Shown here: one piece after another, positions 8,993 to 16,807 of the stretch
Layout: each line of letters starts with the position of its first letter
Position numbering within the stretch: position 1 is the stretch's first letter
DNA from: Bog-159 sp049516155
GTDB taxonomy: Bacteria; Acidobacteriota; Terriglobia; Bryobacterales; Bryobacteraceae
Length of the DNA: 64,000 nt
Direction of reading: 5' to 3'
NCBI GenBank assembly: GCA_049516155.1
Contig: JBEKTJ010000030.1
Location: 1-64,000 of the forward strand
Notes under the pieces: generated by a model
Database searches by the model: none
What the model was told of the DNA's origin: nothing
What the model saw: the letters and a program-made list of their open reading frames with translations, nothing else
Made by a program: the position numbers and the translations under genes

Positions 8993-9035
8993 GTGGGGCG
9001 GGCCTCCAGGCCGGCGCGGGTCCTCCAGGACCCGC
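8993..9035. repeat. Intergenic hairpin repeat with GTGGGGCGG head
   Basis: Begins with GTGGGGCGG (8993-9001), then a small palindrome GGCCTCCAGGCC (9001-9012), then a 20-bp perfect inverted repeat GCGGGTCCTCCAGGACCCGC (9016-9035). It lies between the aldehyde dehydrogenase and ROK genes and may end transcription, but no T-tract follows. It shares its head with the elements at 10136 and 44756. Confidence 0.7.
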
Positions 9036-9063
9036 TCTGAAACGAACAAAGCAAGCCTGCGAA

Positions 9064-10029
9064 ATGCAAGACTTGATCGGCGCAATCGATATCGGCGGGA
9101 CCAAAATCGCGGTGGGGCTAGTGGACGGCAACGGCCGCATCCTGGACCGCGCGGAATGCCCCACTGCGCCGGAGCGCGGCTTCCCGGACGGTCTGCAACG
9201 CACCATCGCCATGCTCCGCGAGACCACCGCCCGCGCAGGCTCGAAACTGCATGGCATCGGTATCGGTTGCACCGGCCCGGTCGATCCCTTCGCCGGCATG
9301 CTCGGCACCGTCGATCTGCTGCCCGGATGGCAAAACGGCGCAATCGTCGCGGAACTTTCGGCAGCCTTCAGCGTTCCGGTGGCCATGGAGAACGATGCCG
9401 ATGCTGCCGGCCTGGCCGAAGCCGTGTGGGGCGCCGGCCGCGGTAAGCGCCGCTTCCTGTATGTCACCGTGGGTACGGGCATCGGTGTTGCCATCATCCT
9501 GGACGGAGCGCTCTACCGCGGCGTGGATGGCTCCCACCCGGAGATCGGCCACCAGGTGATCGACGCTTCCGGGCCGCCCTGCTACTGCGGCGCGCGCGGA
9601 TGCTGGGAGATCCTGTCCAGCGGCCCCGCCATCTTAGCCTGGGCGAAGTCCAGCCGCGGCTTAGACCATGCGGGAGAGGCTGCGCCCACCACGCAACGCT
9701 TATGCGAGTTGGCCGAAGCCGGCGATCCTGCGGCGCTCGCGGTGATGGACCGCCAGGGCTACTATCTTGGCTTAGGTCTGGCCAACCTGGTCTCGACCTT
9801 CTGTCCCGACATGATCGCGCTCGGCGGCGGCGTGATGCGCAGCAGCCACCTGTTTCTGGATCGCGCCCGGCACGTCATACGGCAATGCTGCACCATGGTT
9901 CCCTTCGAGAAGGCGGAGTTGTCCCTGGCGTCGCTGGGTGCGGACACCGCTCTGGCCGGCGCTGCGCAAGTCTGGCATCACCGCTTTGGACCTCGAGAGA
10001 GTTGCGCTCTCGACAAGAGCAGCGCATGA
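9064..10029 (+). CDS. ROK family sugar kinase (glucokinase-like)
   Basis: Phosphorylates glucose or a related hexose with ATP in the cytoplasm. The 321-residue protein has the phosphate-binding start LIGAIDIGGTKIAVGLVD and IGCTGPVDP. MENDADAAGLAEA carries the catalytic Asp (near residue 105), followed by VTVGTGIGVAIILDGALYRG. The ROK signature is HPEIGHQVID followed by CYCGARGCWEILSSGPA, whose cysteines form the structural zinc site. There is no N-terminal HTH, so it is an enzyme rather than a ROK repressor. It could equally be an N-acetylglucosamine or fructose kinase. Confidence 0.9.
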   Translation: MQDLIGAIDIGGTKIAVGLVDGNGRILDRAECPTAPERGFPDGLQRTIAMLRETTARAGSKLHGIGIGCTGPVDPFAGMLGTVDLLPGWQNGAIVAELSAAFSVPVAMENDADAAGLAEAVWGAGRGKRRFLYVTVGTGIGVAIILDGALYRGVDGSHPEIGHQVIDASGPPCYCGARGCWEILSSGPAILAWAKSSRGLDHAGEAAPTTQRLCELAEAGDPAALAVMDRQGYYLGLGLANLVSTFCPDMIALGGGVMRSSHLFLDRARHVIRQCCTMVPFEKAELSLASLGADTALAGAAQVWHHRFGPRESCALDKSSA

Positions 10030-10135
10030 CTAAGAGACTGCCGATAGCAGGAGCGGAGAATTGCCTTACGAGCCGTGTGTAAACCGAGGAATCTAGTGTA
10101 GTGCGTCCGAAATCCCGAAGACTATTCGGGCGCCC

Positions 10136-10227
10136 TTGTGGGGCGGCCAATCCTGGCCGCAGCCGCCTTTTGAGGCGGCTAGACCCGCTGGAAAGCGGGT
10201 CTGCGGGCTGAATAGCCCGCCCCACAA
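10136..10227. repeat. Four-hairpin cloverleaf repeat element
   Basis: A 92-bp element closed by an 11-bp inverted repeat (TTGTGGGGCGG at 10136-10146 and CCGCCCCACAA at 10217-10227). Inside are four abutting perfect hairpins: 10143-10160 (7-bp arms), 10161-10180 (7-bp arms), 10181-10202 (8-bp arms, AGACCCGC/GCGGGTCT) and 10203-10220 (7-bp arms, GCGGGCT/AGCCCGC). It lies in the gap after the ROK gene and contains no ORF. It resembles REP/BIME-type elements, possibly moved by a REP-associated transposase encoded elsewhere. Confidence 0.85.
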
Positions 10228-10302
10228 TGCGACCCATAATCGTTAATCTGTGTGACGAACTACACTAGCACGGGCGGAGGCCGAACTTCCGCGGAGGAGG
10301 TC

Positions 10303-10695
10303 TCAGGCGATCGGCGAATCATCCCGGCGCCGGGCTATCCCCAGTCCGATCCAGCAACTCACCGGCCAGGTGAGCAGCCAGGACAACCAGTACCAGTGAG
10401 GCCAGCCCTTGCTCCAGTTGGGAATAATCGAAACGACGCCCATGACCTCTCCGGCAATGAAGAACCAAAGCACATGCCGTGAGGCGCGCCCCGGAGCCAA
10501 TCGCGCGCAGAGCCAGGCGCATAGGATCGAGACGACCACGAAAAGCGCCGTGCTCGCAAAAAGTGCGGCGTTGGATGGGACGCCGCCTCTAACGAAGTCG
10601 CCCGGGAAGAGGAGCGACAGCAATGGGTCCGTAGCCAGGACCAGAACGACCGAGAGCAGGTAGCTACCTACGACGACGGCGACGGATCTGAGCAT
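10303..10695 (-). CDS. Small integral membrane protein, unknown function
   Basis: 130 residues with four predicted membrane helices. They are at about residues 5-30 (VAVVVGSYLLSVVLVLA), 45-65 (LFASTALFVVVSILCAWLC), 75-92 (VLWFFIAGEVMGVVSII) and 100-120 (WYWLSWLLTWPVSCWIGLGIA). It ends with a basic tail RRRDDSPIA. No family is recognised and no conserved polar motif stands out. It is a single gene on the minus strand, divergent from the SIS-domain gene. Confidence 0.7.
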   Translation of the reverse strand: MLRSVAVVVGSYLLSVVLVLATDPLLSLLFPGDFVRGGVPSNAALFASTALFVVVSILCAWLCARLAPGRASRHVLWFFIAGEVMGVVSIIPNWSKGWPHWYWLSWLLTWPVSCWIGLGIARRRDDSPIA

Positions 10696-10807
10696 CGGCT
10701 ATACCTCCACGCCAGGGTTCCCTTCTGGCTTCCCGTCAGTATACGATACAAGCCGGGCCTGCGCGAAATCGCCAACTACCCCCTGGAATCGACGGCTTCT
10801 TGCCAAG

Positions 10808-10938
10808 TATAATACAGGAGCTTGGGAACACAGCTAGCCGACGCATCATTGGTGCATCCGGCTAACCTGAATCGAGTCGAAAGGATTCAACCTATTCAAT
10901 CTGATGCCATGAATCGTCTTTGAGCCGAGGCAATATGC
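10808..10938 (+). promoter_or_regulatory. Candidate promoter and structured 5' leader of the SIS-domain gene
   Basis: A TATAAT at 10808-10813 is followed by about 125 nt without a gene before the SIS start. The leader holds two possible stems: AGCCG...CGGCT enclosing a GCAUCA/UGGUGC helix (about 10835-10865), and GAATC...GATTC with loop GAGTCGAAAG (about 10870-10890). I recognise no known riboswitch; it does not carry the glmS ribozyme core. The -35 box is not convincing. Confidence 0.3.
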
Positions 10939-11982
10939 ATGCAATTTAATCCCTCAATGGTGGAAAGTCCGTACCTGCGCGACATCCTCGCGCAGCCGCG
11001 CGCGCTGGAAGATACTGTCGCGGGACTCAGCCGCGCACCGCAACTCCCGGCACTTCCCGCATTCGATCGCATCGTACTCACCGGGATGGGCGCGTCCTAT
11101 CATGCCCTGCACCCGCTCCTCATCCAACTGGTGGAGCACGGATTTCACGCGGTAGCCTACGAGACTTCCGAGTTGATCTACTACTACGCCGCGGCACTAA
11201 CGCCTCGTACTCTGCTGGTCGCCGTCTCGCAGTCCGGCCGCAGTATCGAGATCGTCCGCCTGCTGGATGCCGCCACTTCACATCGGCCCGGCCGCGTCTA
11301 CACCATTGGCGTCACCAACACGCCCGAATCTCCGCTGGGCACCCGCTCGGACGTCACGATCCTGACGCACGCCGGAGACGAATCGTCAGTCTCGTGCAAA
11401 ACGTTCGTGTCCACGCTGGTGGCGCTCGAATGGTTGAGTGCCGCGCTGCGCGGCGCGGACCGGCGGCAGATCGAGAGCACGCTACAAGTTGCGGCGCCCG
11501 CGGCTCGGCAATATCTTTCCGGATGGGAAGCCAAGGTGGGCAGCCTGGTGAACCTGTTGGAAGGTGTACGAACGATCTTCGTGACCGGCCGCGGAGCATC
11601 CATGGCGGCCGCCGGCGCGGGCGGCCTGATTCCCAAGGAATCCGCGCATTTCCACGCCGAAGCGATGACCTGCTCCGCCTTCCGGCACGGGCCTTTCGAA
11701 ATGAGCGGCCCCGGCGTATTTGTGCTGGTCTTCGCGGGCGATCCCAAGACGGGGGCATTAAACGAGAATCTGGTTGTTGACGTGCAGACCATCGGCGCGA
11801 AGGCCGCACTCGTTGCGCCGCAATCCGACGTGGACGCCTTTCGCATCCCGCCGACGCCCGCCGCCATCCGCCCAATTGTTGAAATCCTCCCGCTGCAACT
11901 CGCGTCGTTAGCGCTAGCCGCCTTGGCCGGCCACGAACCCGGTAAATTCCGGCTGCTCACAAAAGTCACTACTATCGAGTAG
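10939..11982 (+). CDS. SIS-domain sugar isomerase/deaminase-like protein
   Basis: 347 residues with two SIS domains, resembling the isomerase half of GlmS or the AgaS/FrlB type deaminases. The first domain carries IVLTGMGASYHALHPL (about 48-63), then SELIYYYAAALTPRTLLVAVSQSGRSIEIVRLL with the SQSGRS phosphosugar loop. The second has TIFVTGRGASMAAAGAGGLIPKESAHFHAEAMTCSAFRHGPFEM, where AEAMTCSAFRHGP matches the GlmS active-site block. The glutaminase domain is absent, so it cannot use glutamine for synthesis. Deamination or isomerisation of an amino-sugar phosphate is the likely role. The ROK kinase 0.9 kb upstream might feed it. Confidence 0.85.
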   Translation: MQFNPSMVESPYLRDILAQPRALEDTVAGLSRAPQLPALPAFDRIVLTGMGASYHALHPLLIQLVEHGFHAVAYETSELIYYYAAALTPRTLLVAVSQSGRSIEIVRLLDAATSHRPGRVYTIGVTNTPESPLGTRSDVTILTHAGDESSVSCKTFVSTLVALEWLSAALRGADRRQIESTLQVAAPAARQYLSGWEAKVGSLVNLLEGVRTIFVTGRGASMAAAGAGGLIPKESAHFHAEAMTCSAFRHGPFEMSGPGVFVLVFAGDPKTGALNENLVVDVQTIGAKAALVAPQSDVDAFRIPPTPAAIRPIVEILPLQLASLALAALAGHEPGKFRLLTKVTTIE

Positions 11983-12002
11983 GACGGGCCTCCCGGCCTG
12001 TC
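11983..12002 (+). terminator. Hairpin just after the SIS gene
   Basis: GACGGGCC-TCCC-GGCCTGTC forms an 8-bp stem with one G-T pair, starting directly after the TAG at 11980-11982. There is no T-run, so it is either a weak terminator or another member of the GGCC hairpin repeat set. Confidence 0.45.
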
Positions 12003-12025
12003 TGCGGTAAACTCATACTTACGAT

Positions 12026-12053
12026 CCGGGGCGGGATTTTTTATCCCCCCCGG
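12026..12053. terminator. Strong GC hairpin with T-rich loop
   Basis: The arms CCGGGG(C)GGGAT and ATCCC(C)CCCGG pair around a TTTT loop, giving about 11 bp of stem. It lies 44 bp past the SIS gene. No clear T-tract follows on the plus strand, so terminator function is plausible but unproven. Confidence 0.45.
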
Positions 12054-12357
12054 TGACACACCACGCCACCTCGCCGCCTCGGTGAAAACAAGCCCCAAAG
12101 GGCAAGTGGTCTCCCGAATTCCCGTCACCGCCGTGCTATTCTTCCTTCCAGGCATGGGAAGATAGCGCTCGATTGCTGTCCAAGACGATTTTTGCTTTCC
12201 CATCCGACCCGCCGCAAAGCGCCCCGAGACGCTATCAGGCGAAAAGGCAAATTGGGTTCGCTGTTTTTGAATCATATTGAAAATAAATTACTTATTGGCT
12301 TGGCTCGTCAGAAAACGTATCGCAACGGTATAATGATGCATCGATAGGAACCCACAC
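12054..12357. other. Intergenic stretch upstream of the pyrimidine-degradation operon
   Basis: No gene is visible here. The minus-strand frame that crosses it (to 12275) is the shadow of the SIS gene. The last 70 bp are AT-rich compared with the neighbours (AATCATATTGAAAATAAATT near 12270), which fits a promoter region for the operon starting at 12358. Confidence 0.5.
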
Positions 12358-13227
12358 ATGCCACGTCTCGTCCGCTGTTCTCTCATCCAGGCGCACACGG
12401 ATGTCTCGACCGGCCTGCCGCTGCCCGAGATCAAGCAGGCCATGATCGACAAGCATCTGGGCTATATCCGGCAGGCCGCCGAGGCTGGCGCGCGCATCGT
12501 GTGCCTGCAGGAACTGTTTAACGGTCCGTATTTCTGCGCTGAGCAGCAGGTACGCTGGTACGATTTCACGGAGCCCGTCCCGGATGGTCCCACCATCCGC
12601 CTGATGCAGGATGTCGCCCGCCAAAACCAGGTCGCCTTGATCGTCCCGGTCTACGAACGCGAACAGGAGGGGGTCTACTACAACACGGCTGCGGTGATTT
12701 CGGCCGAAGGCGTCTATCTCGGAAAATATCGCAAGACGCACATCCCGCACGTGGCCCCCGGCTTTTGGGAGAAGTTCTATTTTCGTCCCGGCAACCTGGG
12801 CTATCCGGTGTTCGACGTGGGCGTGGCGCGCATCGGCGTCTACATCTGTTATGACCGGCACTTTCCCGAGGGTGCGCGCGCGTTGGGCCTCAACGGCGCG
12901 GAAATTGTCTTCAATCCTTCCGCCACTGTCGCCGGATTGAGCGAGCATCTCTGGAAGCTGGAACAGCCCGCGCACGCCGTAGCCAACGGTTATTACATCG
13001 GCGCAATCAACCGCGTGGGCGTCGAAGCGCCCTGGAATATCGGCGAATTCTACGGCACGAGTTATTTCTGCAATCCGCGCGGCCAGATCGTCGCCCAGGC
13101 GTCGCGCGACCGCGATGAAGTGTTGACCGCCGATCTGGATCTGGACTTGATCGCCGAGGTCCGCAAGACCTGGCAATTCTTTCGCGATCGGCGCCCCGAT
13201 ATGTACGGCGCACTGACTACTGCATGA
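12358..13227 (+). CDS. pydC: Nitrilase-superfamily beta-ureidopropionase / N-carbamoyl amide hydrolase
   Basis: 289-residue carbon-nitrogen hydrolase with the complete catalytic triad Glu52 (CLQELFNG), Lys126 (YRKTHIP) and Cys164 (VYICYDRHFP). The motifs GFWEKFYFRPG and NPSATVAGLSEHLWKLEQPAHAVANGYYIGAINRVG are those of N-carbamoyl-beta-alanine / N-carbamoylputrescine amidases. It is the first gene of an operon with preT and preA, which reduce uracil and thymine. Hydrolysis of N-carbamoyl-beta-alanine, the last step of reductive pyrimidine breakdown, is therefore the best call. The symbol rests on that context. N-carbamoylputrescine amidase is the alternative. Confidence 0.85.
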   Translation: MPRLVRCSLIQAHTDVSTGLPLPEIKQAMIDKHLGYIRQAAEAGARIVCLQELFNGPYFCAEQQVRWYDFTEPVPDGPTIRLMQDVARQNQVALIVPVYEREQEGVYYNTAAVISAEGVYLGKYRKTHIPHVAPGFWEKFYFRPGNLGYPVFDVGVARIGVYICYDRHFPEGARALGLNGAEIVFNPSATVAGLSEHLWKLEQPAHAVANGYYIGAINRVGVEAPWNIGEFYGTSYFCNPRGQIVAQASRDRDEVLTADLDLDLIAEVRKTWQFFRDRRPDMYGALTTA

Positions 13228-13243
13228 GCTAGGGCATGGCCCC

Positions 13244-14584
13244 ATGACCAACGACCAACAATTCGCCGCCAGCTTTGCCGAGATCCATCCGCCACTGGGC
13301 AACCGCGAGGCGCTGGTGGAGGCCAACCGCTGCCTCTACTGCTTCGATGCCCCGTGCGCCAATGCCTGCCCCACCCACATCGATGTCCCCGCCTTCATCA
13401 AAAAAATCGCCAGCGGAAATACAGGCGGCTCGGCCATAACCATCCTCAACGCGAATATCCTGGGGCTGAGCTGCGCGCGCGTATGCCCTGTGGATGTGCT
13501 CTGCGAAGGCGCGTGCGTGATGCACCGGTATAATCAGCGGCCCATCGAGATCGGCCGGCTGCAGCGCCACGCCATGGACTATTTCTACGCCGCGGGCCGG
13601 CGACTGCCCGTGGCGGCTGCGGCGAAACCCGGGCGCGTGGCCTGCATCGGCGCCGGTCCCGCGTCCCTGGCATGCGCGGCCACGCTGCGGCAGCAAGGAT
13701 TCGCGGTCACCATTTTCGATAGCCGCCCGCTGGCAGGTGGGCTGAACACGTATGGCGTTGCCGAATATAAACTGCGGCCCTCCGACAGCCTGCAAGAGGT
13801 CGAGTTGGTGCGCTCGCTCGGCGTGGAATTCCGGCTGAGCGCGGAAGTGGGCGGCGAGTTGCGTATCAAAGAGATGGAAGAGCAGTTCGACATCGTTTTC
13901 CTGGGCGTCGGCCTGGGCCGCACGCAGCCTCTCGGTATACCCGGCGAAGGGCTGCCGGGCGTGGTGGACGCGCTGCGCTTCATCGCAGATTATAAGATGC
14001 ACCGGGGCGCGCTGGTAGGCCGCCGCGTGGTCGTTATCGGCGGGGGCAACACCGCCATCGACGCGGCTACCGCTGCCCTGCGGCTGGGCGCGGAGGAGGT
14101 CCACGTGCTCTATCGCCGCAGTGAAACGGAGATGCCCGCCTTTGAGTTCGAATACGATTTGGCGATGCGGGAAGGTGTGCGCTTCCATTGGCTCACGCAG
14201 CCGGTGGCCATCCATGCCGGCGCCAATAAAGACAGTTCCGCGGTCGAGTCCGTGGAATGCGTGCGCATGGAACTGGGACCGCCCGATCGCCGCGGCCGCC
14301 GCCAACCGCAGCAGGTTCCCGGCTCCAATTTTAGACTGGCCTGCGACATGGTGATTCCTTCGATCGGGCAGGCCCGGCTGCTCGACTTCCTCTCTCAGTT
14401 CCGCGATATTCGCCTGGCGGGCGGCGTCGTGGCGGTTGACCCAGCCACCGGCCAGACTAGTAATCCCCGATATTTCGCGGGCGGCGACTGCGTGAATGGC
14501 GGCCGCGAGGTGGTGGATGCGGTCGCCGAAGGCAAGCGCGCGGCCGCGGGGATTGCACGCAGCCTGGAGGCCATGCATGGCTGA
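13244..14584 (+). CDS. preT: NAD(P)-dependent dihydropyrimidine dehydrogenase, PreT subunit
   Basis: Flavoprotein of the GltD/PreT type that passes electrons between NAD(P)H and the PreA subunit through FAD and two 4Fe-4S clusters. It is 446 residues. The N-terminal cluster domain has CLYCFDAPCANACPTHID (about 28-45) and CARVCPVDVLCEGACV (about 77-92). The FAD-binding motif is ACIGAGPASLACAATL (near 130) and the NAD(P) motif VVVIGGGNTAIDAATAA (near 265). The end IPSIGQ...YFAGGDCVNGGREVVDAVAEGKRAA is the conserved FAD tail. It lies 16 bp after the nitrilase gene and its stop overlaps the preA start by 8 bp, so the subunits are coupled. Confidence 0.92.
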   Translation: MTNDQQFAASFAEIHPPLGNREALVEANRCLYCFDAPCANACPTHIDVPAFIKKIASGNTGGSAITILNANILGLSCARVCPVDVLCEGACVMHRYNQRPIEIGRLQRHAMDYFYAAGRRLPVAAAAKPGRVACIGAGPASLACAATLRQQGFAVTIFDSRPLAGGLNTYGVAEYKLRPSDSLQEVELVRSLGVEFRLSAEVGGELRIKEMEEQFDIVFLGVGLGRTQPLGIPGEGLPGVVDALRFIADYKMHRGALVGRRVVVIGGGNTAIDAATAALRLGAEEVHVLYRRSETEMPAFEFEYDLAMREGVRFHWLTQPVAIHAGANKDSSAVESVECVRMELGPPDRRGRRQPQQVPGSNFRLACDMVIPSIGQARLLDFLSQFRDIRLAGGVVAVDPATGQTSNPRYFAGGDCVNGGREVVDAVAEGKRAAAGIARSLEAMHG

Positions 14585-15908
14585 CCTGACCACTCGCTTT
14601 GCCGGCATTGAGTCTCCCAACCCTTTCTGGCTGGCCTCCGGACCGCCGAGTAATTGCGGAGATCAAGTGCGGCGGGCTTTCGACGCGGGCTGGGGAGGCG
14701 CCGTCTGGAAGACCATCGGCGATCCCATCGTCAACGTGTCTTCGCGTTACTCGTCTGTGGATTGGAACGGCCTGCGCATGATGGGCCTGAATAACATCGA
14801 GTTGATCACGGATCGCCCCATCGAAACCAATCTGCGGGAAATCGCGGAGGTCAAGAAGCATTATCCGAAGCACGCCGTGATCGCCTCGCTGATGGTGGAA
14901 TCGCGCCGCGAAGCGTGGCATGCGATCGTGCGCCGCACCGAGGACGCCGGCGCCGACGGGCTGGAGCTGAATTTCGGCTGTCCGCATGGCATGAGCGAGC
15001 GCGGCATGGGCAGCGCCGTGGGACAGGTGCCGGAGTACGCCAAACTGATCACCGAATGGGTGAAAGAAGTCGCGCGCACGCCCGTTCTGGTGAAGTTGAC
15101 GCCCAATGTAGCGGACATCCGCACCATTGCGCGCGCCGCTAAGTTAGGCGGGGCCGACGGACTGTCTGCCATCAATACGCTGAACTCCATCACCGGCGTG
15201 GATCTGGACACGTTCACGCCGCGACCGGATGTGGGCGGGCAATCCAGCCACGGCGGCTACTGCGGCCCTGCGGTGAAGCCCATCGCGTTGCACATGGTGC
15301 AGCAACTTGCCGGCGACGCCGAGTGCGGTCTGCCGGTTTCCGGCATCGGTGGGATCTCAAGCTGGCGCGAGGCGGCCGAGTTTCTGTTGCTCGGTTGTCA
15401 TAGCCTGCAAGTGTGTACGGCAGTGATGCATTACGGTTACCGCATCGTTGAAGATATGGTCGAGGGCTTGAGTAACTGGATGGACGAGAAGGAATTTCGC
15501 ACCCTCGACGATTTCCGCGGACTTAGCCTGGCTCGAGTGACTGAGTGGAAGCACTTGGATCTGAATTATAAGATCGTGGCGCGTATTCATCCCGAGCTAT
15601 GTATCGGATGCGGCCTCTGTTACATCGCCTGCTGGGACGGCGCGCACCAGTGTATCCACATGGAGGGCGCAGTGACGCCGGAACAACTGCTGGCCCAGAG
15701 CCGCACGCGGCTTGCGCAAACCCCCGCGGTGGTTGCCGTGGACACCGCCCATACGCCCGCCGCGCGCATTCCCAAAGTGGATGAACAGGAGTGCGTCGGC
15801 TGCAATCTGTGCTGGTTGGTGTGTCCCGTGGAGAGCTGCATCACTATGGACCGGGTGGAAACCGGCCTGCCTCGGCAAAGTTGGGCTGAGCGCGGAGCAG
15901 GCCTCTAA
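14577..15908 (+). CDS. preA: NAD-dependent dihydropyrimidine dehydrogenase, PreA subunit
   Basis: Catalytic FMN subunit of bacterial dihydropyrimidine dehydrogenase, reducing uracil and thymine. The ATG at 14577, overlapping preT, gives 443 residues beginning MADLTTRFAGIESPNPFWLASGPP, the correct family start; the longer frame to 14496 is a false extension. The DHOD-like barrel runs to about residue 330, with NFGCPHGMSERGMGSAVGQ and VSGIGGISSWREAAEFLLLG. The C-terminal ferredoxin-like part has CIGCGLCYIACWDGAHQCI and CVGCNLCWLVCPVESC, two 4Fe-4S clusters. A dihydropyrimidinase gene, the missing middle step, is not in the window. Confidence 0.93.
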   Translation: MADLTTRFAGIESPNPFWLASGPPSNCGDQVRRAFDAGWGGAVWKTIGDPIVNVSSRYSSVDWNGLRMMGLNNIELITDRPIETNLREIAEVKKHYPKHAVIASLMVESRREAWHAIVRRTEDAGADGLELNFGCPHGMSERGMGSAVGQVPEYAKLITEWVKEVARTPVLVKLTPNVADIRTIARAAKLGGADGLSAINTLNSITGVDLDTFTPRPDVGGQSSHGGYCGPAVKPIALHMVQQLAGDAECGLPVSGIGGISSWREAAEFLLLGCHSLQVCTAVMHYGYRIVEDMVEGLSNWMDEKEFRTLDDFRGLSLARVTEWKHLDLNYKIVARIHPELCIGCGLCYIACWDGAHQCIHMEGAVTPEQLLAQSRTRLAQTPAVVAVDTAHTPAARIPKVDEQECVGCNLCWLVCPVESCITMDRVETGLPRQSWAERGAGL

Positions 15909-16807
15909 TGCGGGCAGCCGTTGGAATGTACATCATTCCCGGCCTTCGCCTCGCGAGTCACGCGAAAGATGACGTACCTGCCGCCCACACGCGCATGATA
16001 GTAAAGCGACAGACCGTCCGGCGAAAGGGTAGGCGTTTCGGCAAAGCCGGAAATCGAGCTGACTACTTGTGGCGCGCCAAACGGATCGCGCACGCTGTGC
16101 CGCACCGAGCGCCAGATGCGCGGCACGGCATCGGCGCGAATCGCCCGCACACGCGTGAAGAACAGTTCCAGACCGTCCGCCGACACTGCCGGCGCATACT
16201 CCAATTCGTCCGTATTGACGAGGCGAAGCACATCGTCGCTATCCGGTGCTCGCACAAATGCGCCGTCGCGCTTACGCGCAATAAAGAGGTCCGCGCTAAG
16301 CGGCGTACCTCCTGCGCTGAATCGGCTATCGACGGCGTATAGTGTCTGCCCGTCCGCGCTTACTTCCGCATCGAAGTTTACCCAGCCGGGCGTCCGGCGG
16401 GAGATGCCAGGCGCCAGTTCAATGCCACTCGCTACGCCTTCGGAGAATCGGGCGCGGTAGATGGTCGAGAAGGTCTCGGGATAGCTGCGCGTCGACACAA
16501 AGTACAAGTCGCCATCGCAACTGACAGACGGCACCGCTTCCAATGCGCTGGTATTTACGCCTTGAATCTCGCCCCGGTACGCGAAGTGCAAGGCATCTAT
16601 TTTTTCGGCGTAATGCAGGTTCGTATTCACGCCCGAATCGTTCCGGTTGTTGAACAGAAGAAATCGGCCATCGTGGGTGACAAATGGCTCCATGGCATCG
16701 CCCGCATAGCCGGCGATGGTCACCAGCTCCGCGTGTTGGAAGGCTGTGTATGGCAATTGGAACAGAGCGATCGCGATCCATAGCCCGTGCACTACGCGTA
16801 CTCCCAC
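15905..16807 (-). CDS. PD40/TolB-type beta-propeller protein, exported
   Basis: About 300 residues from a GTG at 16807 (a second in-frame GTG at 16792 would give a better signal peptide, HGLWIAIALFQLPYTAFQ). The rest is a run of PD40-type repeats with the VSADG/LSPDG signature: FVTHDGRFLLFNN, PSVSCDGDLYFVS, EVSADGQTLYAVD, PAVSADGLELFFT and TLSPDGLSLYYH. This predicts a secreted six-bladed propeller of unknown ligand. The gene directly follows, and slightly overlaps, the ABC-2 permease gene on the same strand, so it may be part of that operon. It converges on preA with a 4-bp overlap. Confidence 0.78.
   Translation of the reverse strand: MGVRVVHGLWIAIALFQLPYTAFQHAELVTIAGYAGDAMEPFVTHDGRFLLFNNRNDSGVNTNLHYAEKIDALHFAYRGEIQGVNTSALEAVPSVSCDGDLYFVSTRSYPETFSTIYRARFSEGVASGIELAPGISRRTPGWVNFDAEVSADGQTLYAVDSRFSAGGTPLSADLFIARKRDGAFVRAPDSDDVLRLVNTDELEYAPAVSADGLELFFTRVRAIRADAVPRIWRSVRHSVRDPFGAPQVVSSISGFAETPTLSPDGLSLYYHARVGGRYVIFRVTREAKAGNDVHSNGCPH

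Noticed and set aside
10939..11982. Full GlmS glucosamine-6-phosphate synthase
   Set aside because: No glutaminase domain or N-terminal catalytic Cys; only the SIS part is present.
11298..12275. 325-codon minus-strand frame reaching into the gap after the SIS gene
   Set aside because: Most of it is antisense to the SIS gene and the remainder shows no domain or ribosome site.
12292..14620. Long minus-strand frames of 344 and 463 codons
   Set aside because: Antisense to the nitrilase and preT genes, which have intact motifs.
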